From positions 1-6,213 of the forward strand of contig JAFAAT010000082.1 of NCBI GenBank assembly GCA_023426425.1: a DNA stretch of 6,213 nucleotides, in the 5' to 3' direction. The stretch's first letter is position 1, and each line of letters begins with the position of its first letter. The position numbers were made by a program, and so were the translations under genes. Shown piece after piece: positions 1-5,498 of the stretch. Under the pieces are notes generated by a model. That model saw nothing but the letters and a program-made list of their open reading frames with translations. It searched no databases and was not told where the DNA came from. The DNA comes from Bacteroidota bacterium (lineage in GTDB: Bacteria; Bacteroidota; Bacteroidia; Chitinophagales; Chitinophagaceae).

Positions 1-91
1 GGCCAATGATAAAACCTTCCACTACCTGCCGCGCGAGCAACTCGAAATTCTCTAAAAGCAAGTGCGGTCTGATGGTTGGTAGCTGCTTCAT
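1..91 (-). CDS. DUF58 domain protein, N-terminal fragment
   Basis: Reading leftward from an ATG at 91 gives 30 open codons that run off the window. The peptide contains ELLARQVVEGFI, which matches the conserved opening of Bacteroidota DUF58 proteins, where it is normally followed by a short loop and a HIDWK-type motif that lies outside this window. DUF58 proteins are usually encoded beside MoxR-family AAA+ ATPases and von Willebrand A/BatA-type membrane proteins. They are thought to act in stress tolerance or complex assembly, but their biochemistry is poorly defined. The ATG at 91 is chosen because no other ATG, GTG or TTG appears in this frame just upstream and the family motif starts about 17 residues in. 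No good -7 element is visible. The family call rests on a short fragment, so the family is likely but domain integrity cannot be judged. Confidence 0.72.
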   Translation of the reverse strand, partial: MKQLPTIRPHLLLENFELLARQVVEGFIIG

Positions 92-223
92 ACGGCAATA
101 TACCGCAACGGATGAAAAGAAAAGGATAAAACTCTCCCGGAACCGGTCGGCGGATCTTAAGAAACTGGGCGTTGTGAGGTGTTTAAAAAAAGAACAACAC
201 TTAAAAACTTCTTAAATGAATGT

Positions 224-231
224 TAGCTTTG
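224..231 (+). promoter_or_regulatory. Bacteroidota -7 promoter element (TAGCTTTG)
   Basis: TAGCTTTG is a perfect match to the TAnnTTTG -7 consensus of Bacteroidota primary sigma factor promoters. It ends 24 bases before the ATG at 256. Transcription would start near 236-238 and leave an A-rich leader of about 20 bases, which suits SD-independent initiation in this phylum. No clear TTTG -33 element lies 17-23 bases upstream, so the -33 half is weak or absent. Confidence 0.65.
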
Positions 232-255
232 TAGTGACCAAAAAAATCGTGGCTT

Positions 256-1434
256 ATGAAAAAAACATTTACACTCTTATTATTTGCAGTATTTGGACTG
301 ATAAAGGCTGAGGCCCAGCAAGTATATTTTGTCCCACAGGTACGGCAGAATGTTCAAGGTTCAGGAAGTTTTACTTCGCCACTCTCCTCAAGCGACAGAA
401 CCTATCAAATGCTGATCCACGATTCTATGTTGACGGCATTACAGGGCAATACATTAACGGGTATTTCTTTCAGAGTCCAGGCAACGGTTGGCACCTGGCC
501 GGCTACAGTTCAAACCTATTCCGACTATGACGTGTACCTCAGCGGGAGTGTAGACCCTGTAAACAGGAGTACTACCTTTATCAATAATATTGTTGGTCCG
601 CAGACCCAAGTGCGTTCTGGTTCTTTAACCATTCCGGTAAATGCCATCACCGGTGGAGTGAATCCCGGGTTTGTGATAGATTTTACTACTCCATATGTTT
701 ATACTGGAGGCAATTTGCTGATTGAATTGCGCCATACAGGTGCAACTACAAGCCGAGCGGTGGAAGCGATTACCACCAGCAGTCCAGGTTATGGTGAAGG
801 TTTTAGCGCTACGTGGATTGGCGACTATATAGGCACCACCGGCAACAATGGAAACTTTGCCGTGGTTGGTCTTGCATACCTGAACCCGCTTTCTATCGGA
901 CTGGTAGATTTTACGGTAGTTGCGAACAAAGAAGATGCTGTTGCGAGCTGGATGTTTGAAAAAGAACACAACCCAGAAGTTTTCAATCTTGAGAGAAGTG
1001 TCAATGGTGCAGATTTCATGACCGTGTTTATGACTACTCCAAATGAGTCGGGACAGTACTCCTTCCGGGATTTGGAATTTAATAAGCTACCCGCTTCGAA
1101 GGTGTACTACAGATTGAGGACCAGTGATAAGTCTGGAATAGAAAGCTATTCAAAAGTGGTAACCCTACAAAAAACGGGAGGACCGGTTGTTGTGACAATT
1201 ACGCCAAACCCGGTTGAAGACCGCTTCAGGATCAACTTCTGGTCTGCGGAGGAACAGCAGGTAGTGGTAAGCATTACTGACATTGCAGGAAAAATAATCC
1301 GGGAAATAAGTCAGACTGTTCGGAAAGGTGATAACGCCCTGATTATGGATGCTACTGAGCTTCCGTCGGGATTGTACCTGGTTCAGGTTTCAGGAACGGG
1401 AGTGAATGCTCAACTGAAGATGGTGAAGCAGTAA
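256..1434 (+). CDS. T9SS type A sorting domain secreted protein
   Basis: A 392-residue exported protein. Residues 1-21 form a Sec signal peptide: MKK, a hydrophobic core, then AEAQQ as the likely cleavage region. Residues 23-208 are a beta-rich domain, perhaps jelly-roll-like, with aromatic and Gly/Thr-rich strands; I do not recognise its family. Residues 213-305 resemble the FnIII-like module common in these proteins (LVDFT, then FNLERSVNG, then VYYRLRTSDKSG). Residues 315-392 are a T9SS type A C-terminal sorting domain, starting ITPNPVEDRF and continuing through DIAGKII and LPSGLYLVQV to a basic end. That domain is recognised by the type IX secretion system, which releases the protein or anchors it on the cell surface. 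The protein has no cysteines. No catalytic motif is visible, so adhesion or binding is only a guess. A perfect -7 element precedes the gene and a hairpin terminator follows it, so it is probably monocistronic. Confidence 0.93.
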   Translation: MKKTFTLLLFAVFGLIKAEAQQVYFVPQVRQNVQGSGSFTSPLSSSDRTYQMLIHDSMLTALQGNTLTGISFRVQATVGTWPATVQTYSDYDVYLSGSVDPVNRSTTFINNIVGPQTQVRSGSLTIPVNAITGGVNPGFVIDFTTPYVYTGGNLLIELRHTGATTSRAVEAITTSSPGYGEGFSATWIGDYIGTTGNNGNFAVVGLAYLNPLSIGLVDFTVVANKEDAVASWMFEKEHNPEVFNLERSVNGADFMTVFMTTPNESGQYSFRDLEFNKLPASKVYYRLRTSDKSGIESYSKVVTLQKTGGPVVVTITPNPVEDRFRINFWSAEEQQVVVSITDIAGKIIREISQTVRKGDNALIMDATELPSGLYLVQVSGTGVNAQLKMVKQ

Positions 1435-1461
1435 TTCTTTAGGTGTTGAAATCACATACTT

Positions 1462-1497
1462 GAATCCCCGGGCAAATGTCCGGGGTATTCATTTTTG
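1462..1497 (+). terminator. Intrinsic terminator after the T9SS gene
   Basis: CCCCGG (1466-1471) pairs perfectly with CCGGGG (1480-1485) around an 8-base loop. The stem extends outward by GAAT (1462-1465) pairing with ATTC (1487-1490), with T1486 bulged. ATTTTTG follows directly. A GC-rich stem plus T-run, 27 bases after the stop codon, fits a rho-independent terminator. Confidence 0.85.
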
Positions 1498-1739
1498 CAT
1501 GGGTGGCAATCTCTAGAATATCCTATGGACCGAAAAATCATTCTCGGTATTTACACGCCTTCATAGCGCCTTCATAGCGCCTTCATAACGCCTTAATCCT
1601 ACCTTAAGGTGGTCGAAAATAGTGGGGGCGGCTGGATGAGGGTTTTATGTTCCGGAGGCTACAGTCGGGAGTGGGAGTGGTAAGGCGGTTAAAACTTCAG
1701 AGACAGGAGAAAATTTGCAAACCTTCGGACAAATCGAGG
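1498..1739. other. Non-coding gap between convergent genes
   Basis: No supported gene lies between the terminator and the end of the DUF4268 gene. The stretch holds the 11-bp tandem repeat at 1556-1597, followed by a G-rich segment (about 1620-1690) on the plus strand. That segment contains AGTGGGAGTGG, an 11-mer that recurs at 2242-2252. No clear intrinsic terminator for the minus-strand gene ending at 1740 is visible. Confidence 0.6.
1556..1597. repeat. 11-bp tandem repeat, about four copies
   Basis: The unit CGCCTTCATAG occurs exactly at 1556-1566 and 1567-1577, then as CGCCTTCATAA at 1578-1588. A decayed fourth copy, CGCCTTAAT, sits at 1589-1597. The 11-bp period is close to one helical turn. 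The array is intergenic, lies between convergent genes and cannot be part of a coding frame that I can support. Its period matches the separate array at 4900-4932, although the units differ. Confidence 0.85.
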
Positions 1740-2201
1740 CTAGCGAAGGGATTCGAAGGCGTATTTTGCTTCTGCCCAGAACCTGTCAAGGCGGATTAGT
1801 TCCTCCTTGAAAAAGCTGATCAGCGCGGGCCAGTCTTGCTCCCGGAAGATGGAAACGTCGTTCAGGGTCTTTTGTACCAGGCTCAGTTCTGCACCCTGCG
1901 GGTTTCGCCCGGCAGGGATCCAGTCCCAATTAGTGCCTGCAGCCTGCTCAAAGAGTGATTTTAGCTCATGTAGCTGCTCCCAGTACAACTCCCGCAAACC
2001 GGCATCCGCATGGGAGATTACCAAGCCTATCCAGGCGCCTTTGTTGTCGGCCTCCATGCGGAAGTGTATATTTTGCTCACCTGTGCGGTAATTAATCCAG
2101 TTGATGGTTTCTCCCTCTGCACTGAGCACTGGCCGCATATACTGACCCAACCTGGTCCAGAACTCCTGTCTGATCCTACTCGCTTCCTGCCTGGAATACA
2201 T
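1740..2201 (-). CDS. DUF4268 domain protein
   Basis: A 153-residue soluble protein that looks like a stand-alone DUF4268 protein. Residues 1-30 carry MYSRQEASRIRQEFW and GQYMRPVLS, followed by NWINYRTGEQNIHFRM (about 34-49), the characteristic core of the family. The rest is Trp-rich and largely helical (YWEQLHELKSLFEQ, NWDWIP, FREQDWPALISFFKEEL). There is no signal peptide or membrane segment. In other bacteria DUF4268 also appears fused to nuclease-like domains, but here it is alone, with no methylase or restriction partner in view, and its function is unknown. The ATG at 2201 is chosen because the conserved family start aligns there; the next Met is residue 22. A perfect -7 element lies only four bases upstream, so the transcript may be leaderless. 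It diverges from the App1-like gene, 100 bases apart. Confidence 0.85.
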   Translation of the reverse strand: MYSRQEASRIRQEFWTRLGQYMRPVLSAEGETINWINYRTGEQNIHFRMEADNKGAWIGLVISHADAGLRELYWEQLHELKSLFEQAAGTNWDWIPAGRNPQGAELSLVQKTLNDVSIFREQDWPALISFFKEELIRLDRFWAEAKYAFESLR

Positions 2202-2205
2202 ATCG

Positions 2206-2213
2206 CAAAGCTA
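2206..2213 (-). promoter_or_regulatory. -7 promoter element for the DUF4268 gene
   Basis: On the minus strand this reads TAGCTTTG, a perfect TAnnTTTG match and identical to the 8-mer in front of the T9SS gene. Only four bases separate it from the ATG at 2201, so transcription would start at or within a few bases of the start codon. No TTG-type -33 element is evident 17-23 bases further upstream. Confidence 0.5.
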
Positions 2214-2301
2214 AGATACAGAAGCCGATGACGGTAGGATTAGTGGGAGTGGAGCAGGATGACGGGTAGGGTTTTTGCAGCTGTTTTTCTATCTTTTCAT
2301 A

Positions 2302-3468
2302 ATGAGCAGTGCCAAAAAAAGCATATTCAGACTTGCATCGTCGCTGGAAGACAGGTTTGATGAATTCAAATTCAGGCTTTGGAGACGCCTGAATCTTAAC
2401 GACCCAATACACATTGTGCCTTACAGGAGCTATGGCACTCATGACAGGCTTTATGTAAAAGGGCGGGTGCTGGAAAACAAAAACATTGCGGCGGCTACTG
2501 ATAAGGATACGATCCTGAACAATATCCTGAACATGTACAAACGCTTTGAGACAGATGAGATTCCAGGCGCACGCATTAATGTACATTTTGAGACCAAAAA
2601 CCACGACGTAATCACAGACAAAGAAGGATATTTCGTGGTGAACCTAATTCCCACCCGACCTGTGTATGCTGAAAACCTTTGGCACCAGGTGCAGCTCAGG
2701 ATTATGGATGCCCCTGTTCCATTCGATGCAGATGCCGTCGCGCATGCTGAAGTACTGATTCCTCCCACTGATGCTGAGTATGGGATCATCAGTGATTTGG
2801 ATGATACCGTTGTGAAAACCGGCGCTACGGACCTGCTGGCCATGTCGCGTACGGTGTTTCTGAGTAACTCCAGGACACGACTGCCGTTTGCCGGAGTTTC
2901 AGAGTTTTATAAATCCCTTCAGCTGGGGCGGAATGGAAAACGAAACAACCCGTTTTTCTACGTCTCCAGCAGCCCGTGGAATCTTTATGATCTGTTGAAG
3001 GATTTTCTGGATTTGAACCGGATACCTGAGGGCCCCTTGTTGCTTCGCGATTTTGGTTTGGAGAAGAGCGGGCCGGCAGGCACTGATCATATGGGGCATA
3101 AGTTTAAGGAGATTAAGCAGATATTGGAGACCTACCCGGAGCTGCAATTTGTGCTGATAGGCGATAGCGGGCAGGAAGATGCGCGCATTTATTCGGAAGT
3201 AGTGAAAGAGTTTCCGGGGCGGATATTGGCCATTTACATCCGTGATGTGCAGGTGGCTGAGAGAAAGCATATTACACTTGAGCTTTCGCAGCAACTGACA
3301 CAGCATAAAGTGGAGATGATATTGGTGAACGATACTGTGGAAGCAGCAGATCATGCTGCGAAAAGCGGTCTGATTTATACTGAGGCAATCCCCGCGATTG
3401 AAGAAGACAAAGCGGAGGACAAGGGACAGAAACCGGGTAAGGAAGACACCAGTTTGTTGGTTAGTTAG
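2302..3468 (+). CDS. App1/DUF2183 family HAD-like phosphatase
   Basis: A 388-residue cytoplasmic-looking protein. Its C-terminal half is the DUF2183 domain, the catalytic domain of yeast phosphatidate phosphatase App1. HAD-superfamily motifs appear in order: DLDDTV (165-170, with D165 the expected nucleophile and D167 the acid/base), SSSPWN (222-227), a lysine in HKFKEI (K267), and GDSGQED (287-293) as the acidic metal-binding motif. App1 dephosphorylates phosphatidate to diacylglycerol using Mg2+; the bacterial substrate is unproven. Residues 36-155 form a beta-rich N-terminal region (VKGRVLENK, DKEGYFVVNL), and residues 366-388 are a charged, disordered-looking tail. The ATG at 2302 is preferred over a TTG nine codons upstream, because those extra codons encode an unlikely hydrophobic string. 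No strong promoter is visible; TATCTTTT at 2290-2297 is too close to the start to be persuasive. The next gene begins 120 bases downstream. Confidence 0.87.
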   Translation: MSSAKKSIFRLASSLEDRFDEFKFRLWRRLNLNDPIHIVPYRSYGTHDRLYVKGRVLENKNIAAATDKDTILNNILNMYKRFETDEIPGARINVHFETKNHDVITDKEGYFVVNLIPTRPVYAENLWHQVQLRIMDAPVPFDADAVAHAEVLIPPTDAEYGIISDLDDTVVKTGATDLLAMSRTVFLSNSRTRLPFAGVSEFYKSLQLGRNGKRNNPFFYVSSSPWNLYDLLKDFLDLNRIPEGPLLLRDFGLEKSGPAGTDHMGHKFKEIKQILETYPELQFVLIGDSGQEDARIYSEVVKEFPGRILAIYIRDVQVAERKHITLELSQQLTQHKVEMILVNDTVEAADHAAKSGLIYTEAIPAIEEDKAEDKGQKPGKEDTSLLVS

Positions 3469-3497
3469 TAAAAATTTACCTGAGTAATAAAAATTTA
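3469..3497. repeat. AT-rich direct repeat after the App1-like gene
   Basis: TAAAAATTTA occurs at 3469-3478, immediately after the stop codon, and again at 3488-3497, spaced 19 bases apart. Each copy is close to a palindrome. This may be chance in an AT-rich spacer, or part of an upstream element for the next gene. It does not form a GC-rich terminator stem. Confidence 0.4.
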
Positions 3498-3558
3498 TAA
3501 ACGTCAAAAAAATATCAATTTAGAACATTCCTGCGCCGGTTTATTAGGCAGAAATTGG

Positions 3559-3566
3559 TACCTTGG
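3559..3566 (+). promoter_or_regulatory. Possible -7 element for hbd (TACCTTGG)
   Basis: TACCTTGG matches the TAnnTTTG consensus at five of six fixed positions. It would place the transcript start near 3573, followed by a very A/T-rich leader of about 15 bases before the ATG at 3589. The nearest -33-like TTTA (3540-3543) has only a 15-base spacer, shorter than usual, so this is a weak call. Confidence 0.35.
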
Positions 3567-3588
3567 GCCGTTTAAAAAAATTTTCTTC

Positions 3589-4572
3589 ATGGTAAATACG
3601 CAGGAAAGTCCGGTAAAACTTGAACATGCCGGAATTAATGAAAACACACGTAACATGTTACAGAAACTAAAGATTGTCACCGTGATTGGATCCGGCACTA
3701 TGGGCAATGGCATTTGCCATGTGTTTGCACAGTGCGGATTTAATGTACACATGATGGACATCAACCAGGGTGCCCTGGACAAAGCCATGGCTACCATTGG
3801 TAAGAACATGGACCGTCAGGTGTCGAAGAATGCGCTTAGCGATGAGCAAAAGCAACAGTCGATTGCACGAATTACCACCTATACAGACATGGCTGAGGCG
3901 GTGAAGGATGCAGACATCATCATTGAGGCGGCTACTGAGAATATTGATCTGAAGATCAAGATCTTCCAGCAGCTGGATCAGCTGGCACCAGCGCATGCAA
4001 TTCTTGCTACGAATACTTCTTCAATTTCTATCACTCGTATTGGATCTTACACAAAGCGTCCGGGCAAGGTGATCGGTATGCACTTCATGAATCCTGTACC
4101 GGTGATGAAACTGGTAGAGATCATTAATGGTTATGCTACAGATGTTGAGGTGACGAACCTGGTTCATGCGCTGTCTACGCATCTAGGTAAGGTTCCGTGT
4201 ATTGTGAATGACTATCCGGGCTTTATCTCCAACCGTATCCTGATGCCGATGATCAATGAAGCGGTATTGTCGCTGCAGGAAGGTGTTGCTGGTGTGGAGG
4301 AGATCGATACGATCATGAAGCTGGGCATGGCACATCCTATGGGACCTCTGCAACTGGCGGATTTTATTGGTCTTGATACCTGTTATAGCATTATGAATGT
4401 GCTGCACATGGGCTTTGGTGCTCAGAAATATGCACCTGCTACCCTGCTGGCGAATATGGTTCAGGCAGGCTTCCTGGGAGTGAAATCCGGCGAGGGCTTC
4501 TACAAGTACACTCCGGGCAGCAAGGAAATGGTAGTGAGTGAGCGATTCCAGAATAAGAGCTGGAAGATCTAA
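3589..4572 (+). CDS. hbd: 3-hydroxybutyryl-CoA dehydrogenase
   Basis: This enzyme interconverts 3-hydroxyacyl-CoA (typically 3-hydroxybutyryl-CoA) and 3-ketoacyl-CoA using NAD(P), in fatty-acid oxidation or butyrate/PHB-type metabolism in the cytoplasm. The Rossmann fold shows GSGTMG (34-39) and an acidic residue, D57, at the end of strand 2, suggesting NAD preference. The catalytic residues line up with the human enzyme's spacing: S144 in NTSSIS, H165 in HFMNPVPVMKLVE, E177, and N215 in YPGFISNRIL. The C-terminal dimerisation domain has LGMAHPMGPLQLADFIGLD and ends with GVKSGEGFYKY. At 327 residues it is longer than the usual 280-300, owing to a polar N-terminal stretch of about 27 residues. 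An in-frame ATG at 3655 would give 305 residues, closer to the family. The ATG at 3589 is kept because of the A/T-rich leader and possible -7 element before it. No other fatty-acid degradation gene is adjacent. Confidence 0.95.
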   Translation: MVNTQESPVKLEHAGINENTRNMLQKLKIVTVIGSGTMGNGICHVFAQCGFNVHMMDINQGALDKAMATIGKNMDRQVSKNALSDEQKQQSIARITTYTDMAEAVKDADIIIEAATENIDLKIKIFQQLDQLAPAHAILATNTSSISITRIGSYTKRPGKVIGMHFMNPVPVMKLVEIINGYATDVEVTNLVHALSTHLGKVPCIVNDYPGFISNRILMPMINEAVLSLQEGVAGVEEIDTIMKLGMAHPMGPLQLADFIGLDTCYSIMNVLHMGFGAQKYAPATLLANMVQAGFLGVKSGEGFYKYTPGSKEMVVSERFQNKSWKI

Positions 4573-4635
4573 TTGTAAAGACTAACCCGCGCGACCTGAT
4601 CTCAGGAACAGCGGTAAGCGGGGTTATTAGATAAT

Positions 4636-4666
4636 GAAAAGCCATCCTCAGGGGTGGCTTTTCTAA
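4636..4666 (+). terminator. Intrinsic terminator after hbd
   Basis: GAAAAGCCATCC (4636-4647) pairs with GGGTGGCTTTTC (4652-4663) over 12 positions, with one T·G wobble and a four-base TCAG loop. The T-run lies in the 3' arm and the A-run in the 5' arm, so it could also act on the minus strand. It sits 64 bases after the hbd stop codon. Confidence 0.85.
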
Positions 4667-4668
4667 TT

Positions 4669-4707
4669 TGTGCAAATGTGCATAATGTTTCCACAGGCTG
4701 TGCATAA
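4669..4707. promoter_or_regulatory. Cluster of DnaA-box-like 9-mers
   Basis: Four sites fall within 39 bases. The minus-strand sites at 4677-4685 and 4699-4707 both read TTATGCACA, an exact match to the relaxed DnaA-box consensus TTWTNCACA. The minus-strand site at 4669-4677 reads ATTTGCACA, one mismatch. The plus-strand site at 4687-4695 reads GTTTCCACA, two mismatches to TTATCCACA. The last two sites form an inverted pair around GGC. The sequence match is direct; any binding or role in replication or DnaA titration is inferred. No dnaA, gidA or other origin-linked gene is in the window. Confidence 0.35.
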
Positions 4708-4744
4708 CAGATTGCAAACAATTGACATGCAAGTAGTTGATAAA

Positions 4745-4758
4745 CTGGCTTAAGCCAG
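4745..4758. repeat. Perfect 14-bp palindrome
   Basis: CTGGCTTAAGCCAG is its own reverse complement over all 14 bases. It lies 37 bases after the DnaA-box-like cluster. With no loop it is more like a dimeric protein-binding site than an RNA hairpin, and no T-run follows it. Confidence 0.5.
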
Positions 4759-4899
4759 GAGATAGTGGATAGCGGGTGGAGAAAGCATTGGCGACGTAGT
4801 GGTGCGAGGAGCGGCAACTGAAAGGGAGGCGGTGTGGCATGGGAGGCGAAGCACCGGGGCCTGCTGCCGGAGAGTGCGAAACTGTTGGGAAGCGTTAGC

Positions 4900-4932
4900 G
4901 TAACCTTTGTGTAACCTTTGCGTAACTTTTGC
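4900..4932. repeat. 11-bp tandem repeat, three copies
   Basis: Units are GTAACCTTTGT (4900-4910), GTAACCTTTGC (4911-4921) and GTAACTTTTGC (4922-4932). The sequence just before (GCGTTAGC) looks like a decayed copy. The period equals that of the array at 1556-1597, and both arrays carry a CCTT core. Function is unknown. Confidence 0.8.
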
Positions 4933-5012
4933 GATGCTTTAATTCGAAGCCGCGGGTCTGGTGTATTATCTATGATTCAGCCCTGTATTAAAGGGAACTG
5001 CAACCTACCTGC

Positions 5013-5036
5013 TCGTTGCATCTGAAGGGGCAACGA
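5013..5036 (-). other. Hairpin just after the response regulator stop
   Basis: TCGTTGC (5013-5019) and GCAACGA (5030-5036) form a perfect 7-bp stem around a 10-base loop, starting four bases beyond the stop codon of the minus-strand response regulator. No T-run follows in the direction of transcription, so it is a poor intrinsic terminator. It may stabilise the 3' end of the mRNA or pause transcription. Confidence 0.4.
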
Positions 5037-5039
5037 TGA

Positions 5040-5456
5040 TCAGCAGGGACGTTTGCTTACAGACCAATAGCGGTATACCTCATCCATCAACTGAACCATT
5101 GCCGGGAAGGTTTTAGGTTTCTCAAAAAAACCTTGTACGCTCATATCGTAGGCCTGTTCAACAGTGGCCTGTGTGGCCGTAGTGGTAAGGAAGATGAAGG
5201 GAATGGTCTTTCTCCTCAGGTTTTTGTCCTGATTGATTTGTCTCCTGAACTCAATGCCATCCATGCCAGGCATGTTGATGTCGGCGATGATGATGAATGG
5301 CTGTGTTTTCGTGGTATGCAGATACTGAAGTGCGTCGGGGCCGTTTGAGAAATATAAAAGTTCGTTGGGAACCCTGAGCTCTCCGAATACTCCTTCGAGG
5401 AATTCGAGTTCTTCGGCATCGTTATCCAACAGTACTATAGGATTAATTTTCTTCAT
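5040..5456 (-). CDS. Single-domain response regulator (CheY-like)
   Basis: The 138-residue protein is almost entirely a receiver domain. It has an acidic pocket (D11 and D13 in LLDNDAEE), the phosphoacceptor D59 in ADINMPGMDGIEF, T91 in FLTTTA, and the conserved lysine K113 in FEKPK. These are all the residues needed to accept phosphate from a histidine kinase and switch conformation. No DNA-binding or enzymatic output domain follows; only about 25 residues lie beyond the FEKPK motif. It therefore probably works by protein contact or as a phosphorelay intermediate, as many stand-alone Bacteroidota regulators are thought to do. No histidine kinase gene is nearby, so the partner is unknown. The ATG at 5456 begins MKKINPIVLL, with the first beta strand immediately after it. 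No -7 element is evident upstream, but a near-perfect 20-bp palindrome lies 42 bases away. Confidence 0.92.
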   Translation of the reverse strand: MKKINPIVLLDNDAEELEFLEGVFGELRVPNELLYFSNGPDALQYLHTTKTQPFIIIADINMPGMDGIEFRRQINQDKNLRRKTIPFIFLTTTATQATVEQAYDMSVQGFFEKPKTFPAMVQLMDEVYRYWSVSKRPC

Positions 5457-5498
5457 CCAATCTGAGGGTGAGTCAAGTTCGTGTTTACAATCGATGGC

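Larger units (their letters stand above)
4664..5039. other. Long non-coding gap, repeat- and motif-rich
   Basis: About 375 bases between convergent genes with no supported coding sequence; the open frames on the minus strand have unusual composition and resemble no family I know. In order, it contains DnaA-box-like 9-mers (4669-4707), a perfect 14-bp palindrome (4745-4758), a G-rich plus-strand segment (about 4759-4880), an 11-bp repeat array (4900-4932) and a hairpin next to the response regulator stop (5013-5036). Confidence 0.6.

Noticed and set aside
6..215. 69-codon plus-strand open frame
   Set aside because: It overlaps the better supported DUF58 start on the minus strand, has a low-complexity Lys/Ser-rich composition, resembles no family and ends at the promoter region of the T9SS gene.
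157..215. Long-range inverted repeat TTAAGAA/TTCTTAA before the T9SS gene
   Set aside because: The arms are only 7 bp, AT-rich and 45 bases apart. Internal pairings are short and mutually exclusive, so chance is a sufficient explanation.
2290..2297. TATCTTTT as the -7 element of the App1-like gene
   Set aside because: It lacks the final G of the consensus, ends four bases from the ATG, and the nearest TTTG upstream is only 12 bases away, too close for a -33 element.
2275..2301. TTG start nine codons upstream of the App1-like ATG
   Set aside because: The added residues are an unlikely hydrophobic string (LFFYLFI) for a cytoplasmic phosphatase, and an ATG with a normal polar start lies at 2302.
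2176..2604. 142-codon minus-strand open frame opposite the App1-like gene
   Set aside because: It overlaps both the DUF4268 start and the App1-like N-terminus, and its sequence has no family pattern; it is a shadow of the real genes.
4439..4840. 133-codon minus-strand open frame across the hbd end and gap
   Set aside because: It overlaps the conserved C-terminus of hbd and its terminator hairpin, and the peptide is Ser/Pro/Arg/Leu-rich with no recognisable pattern. It is most likely a by-product of the G-rich plus strand.
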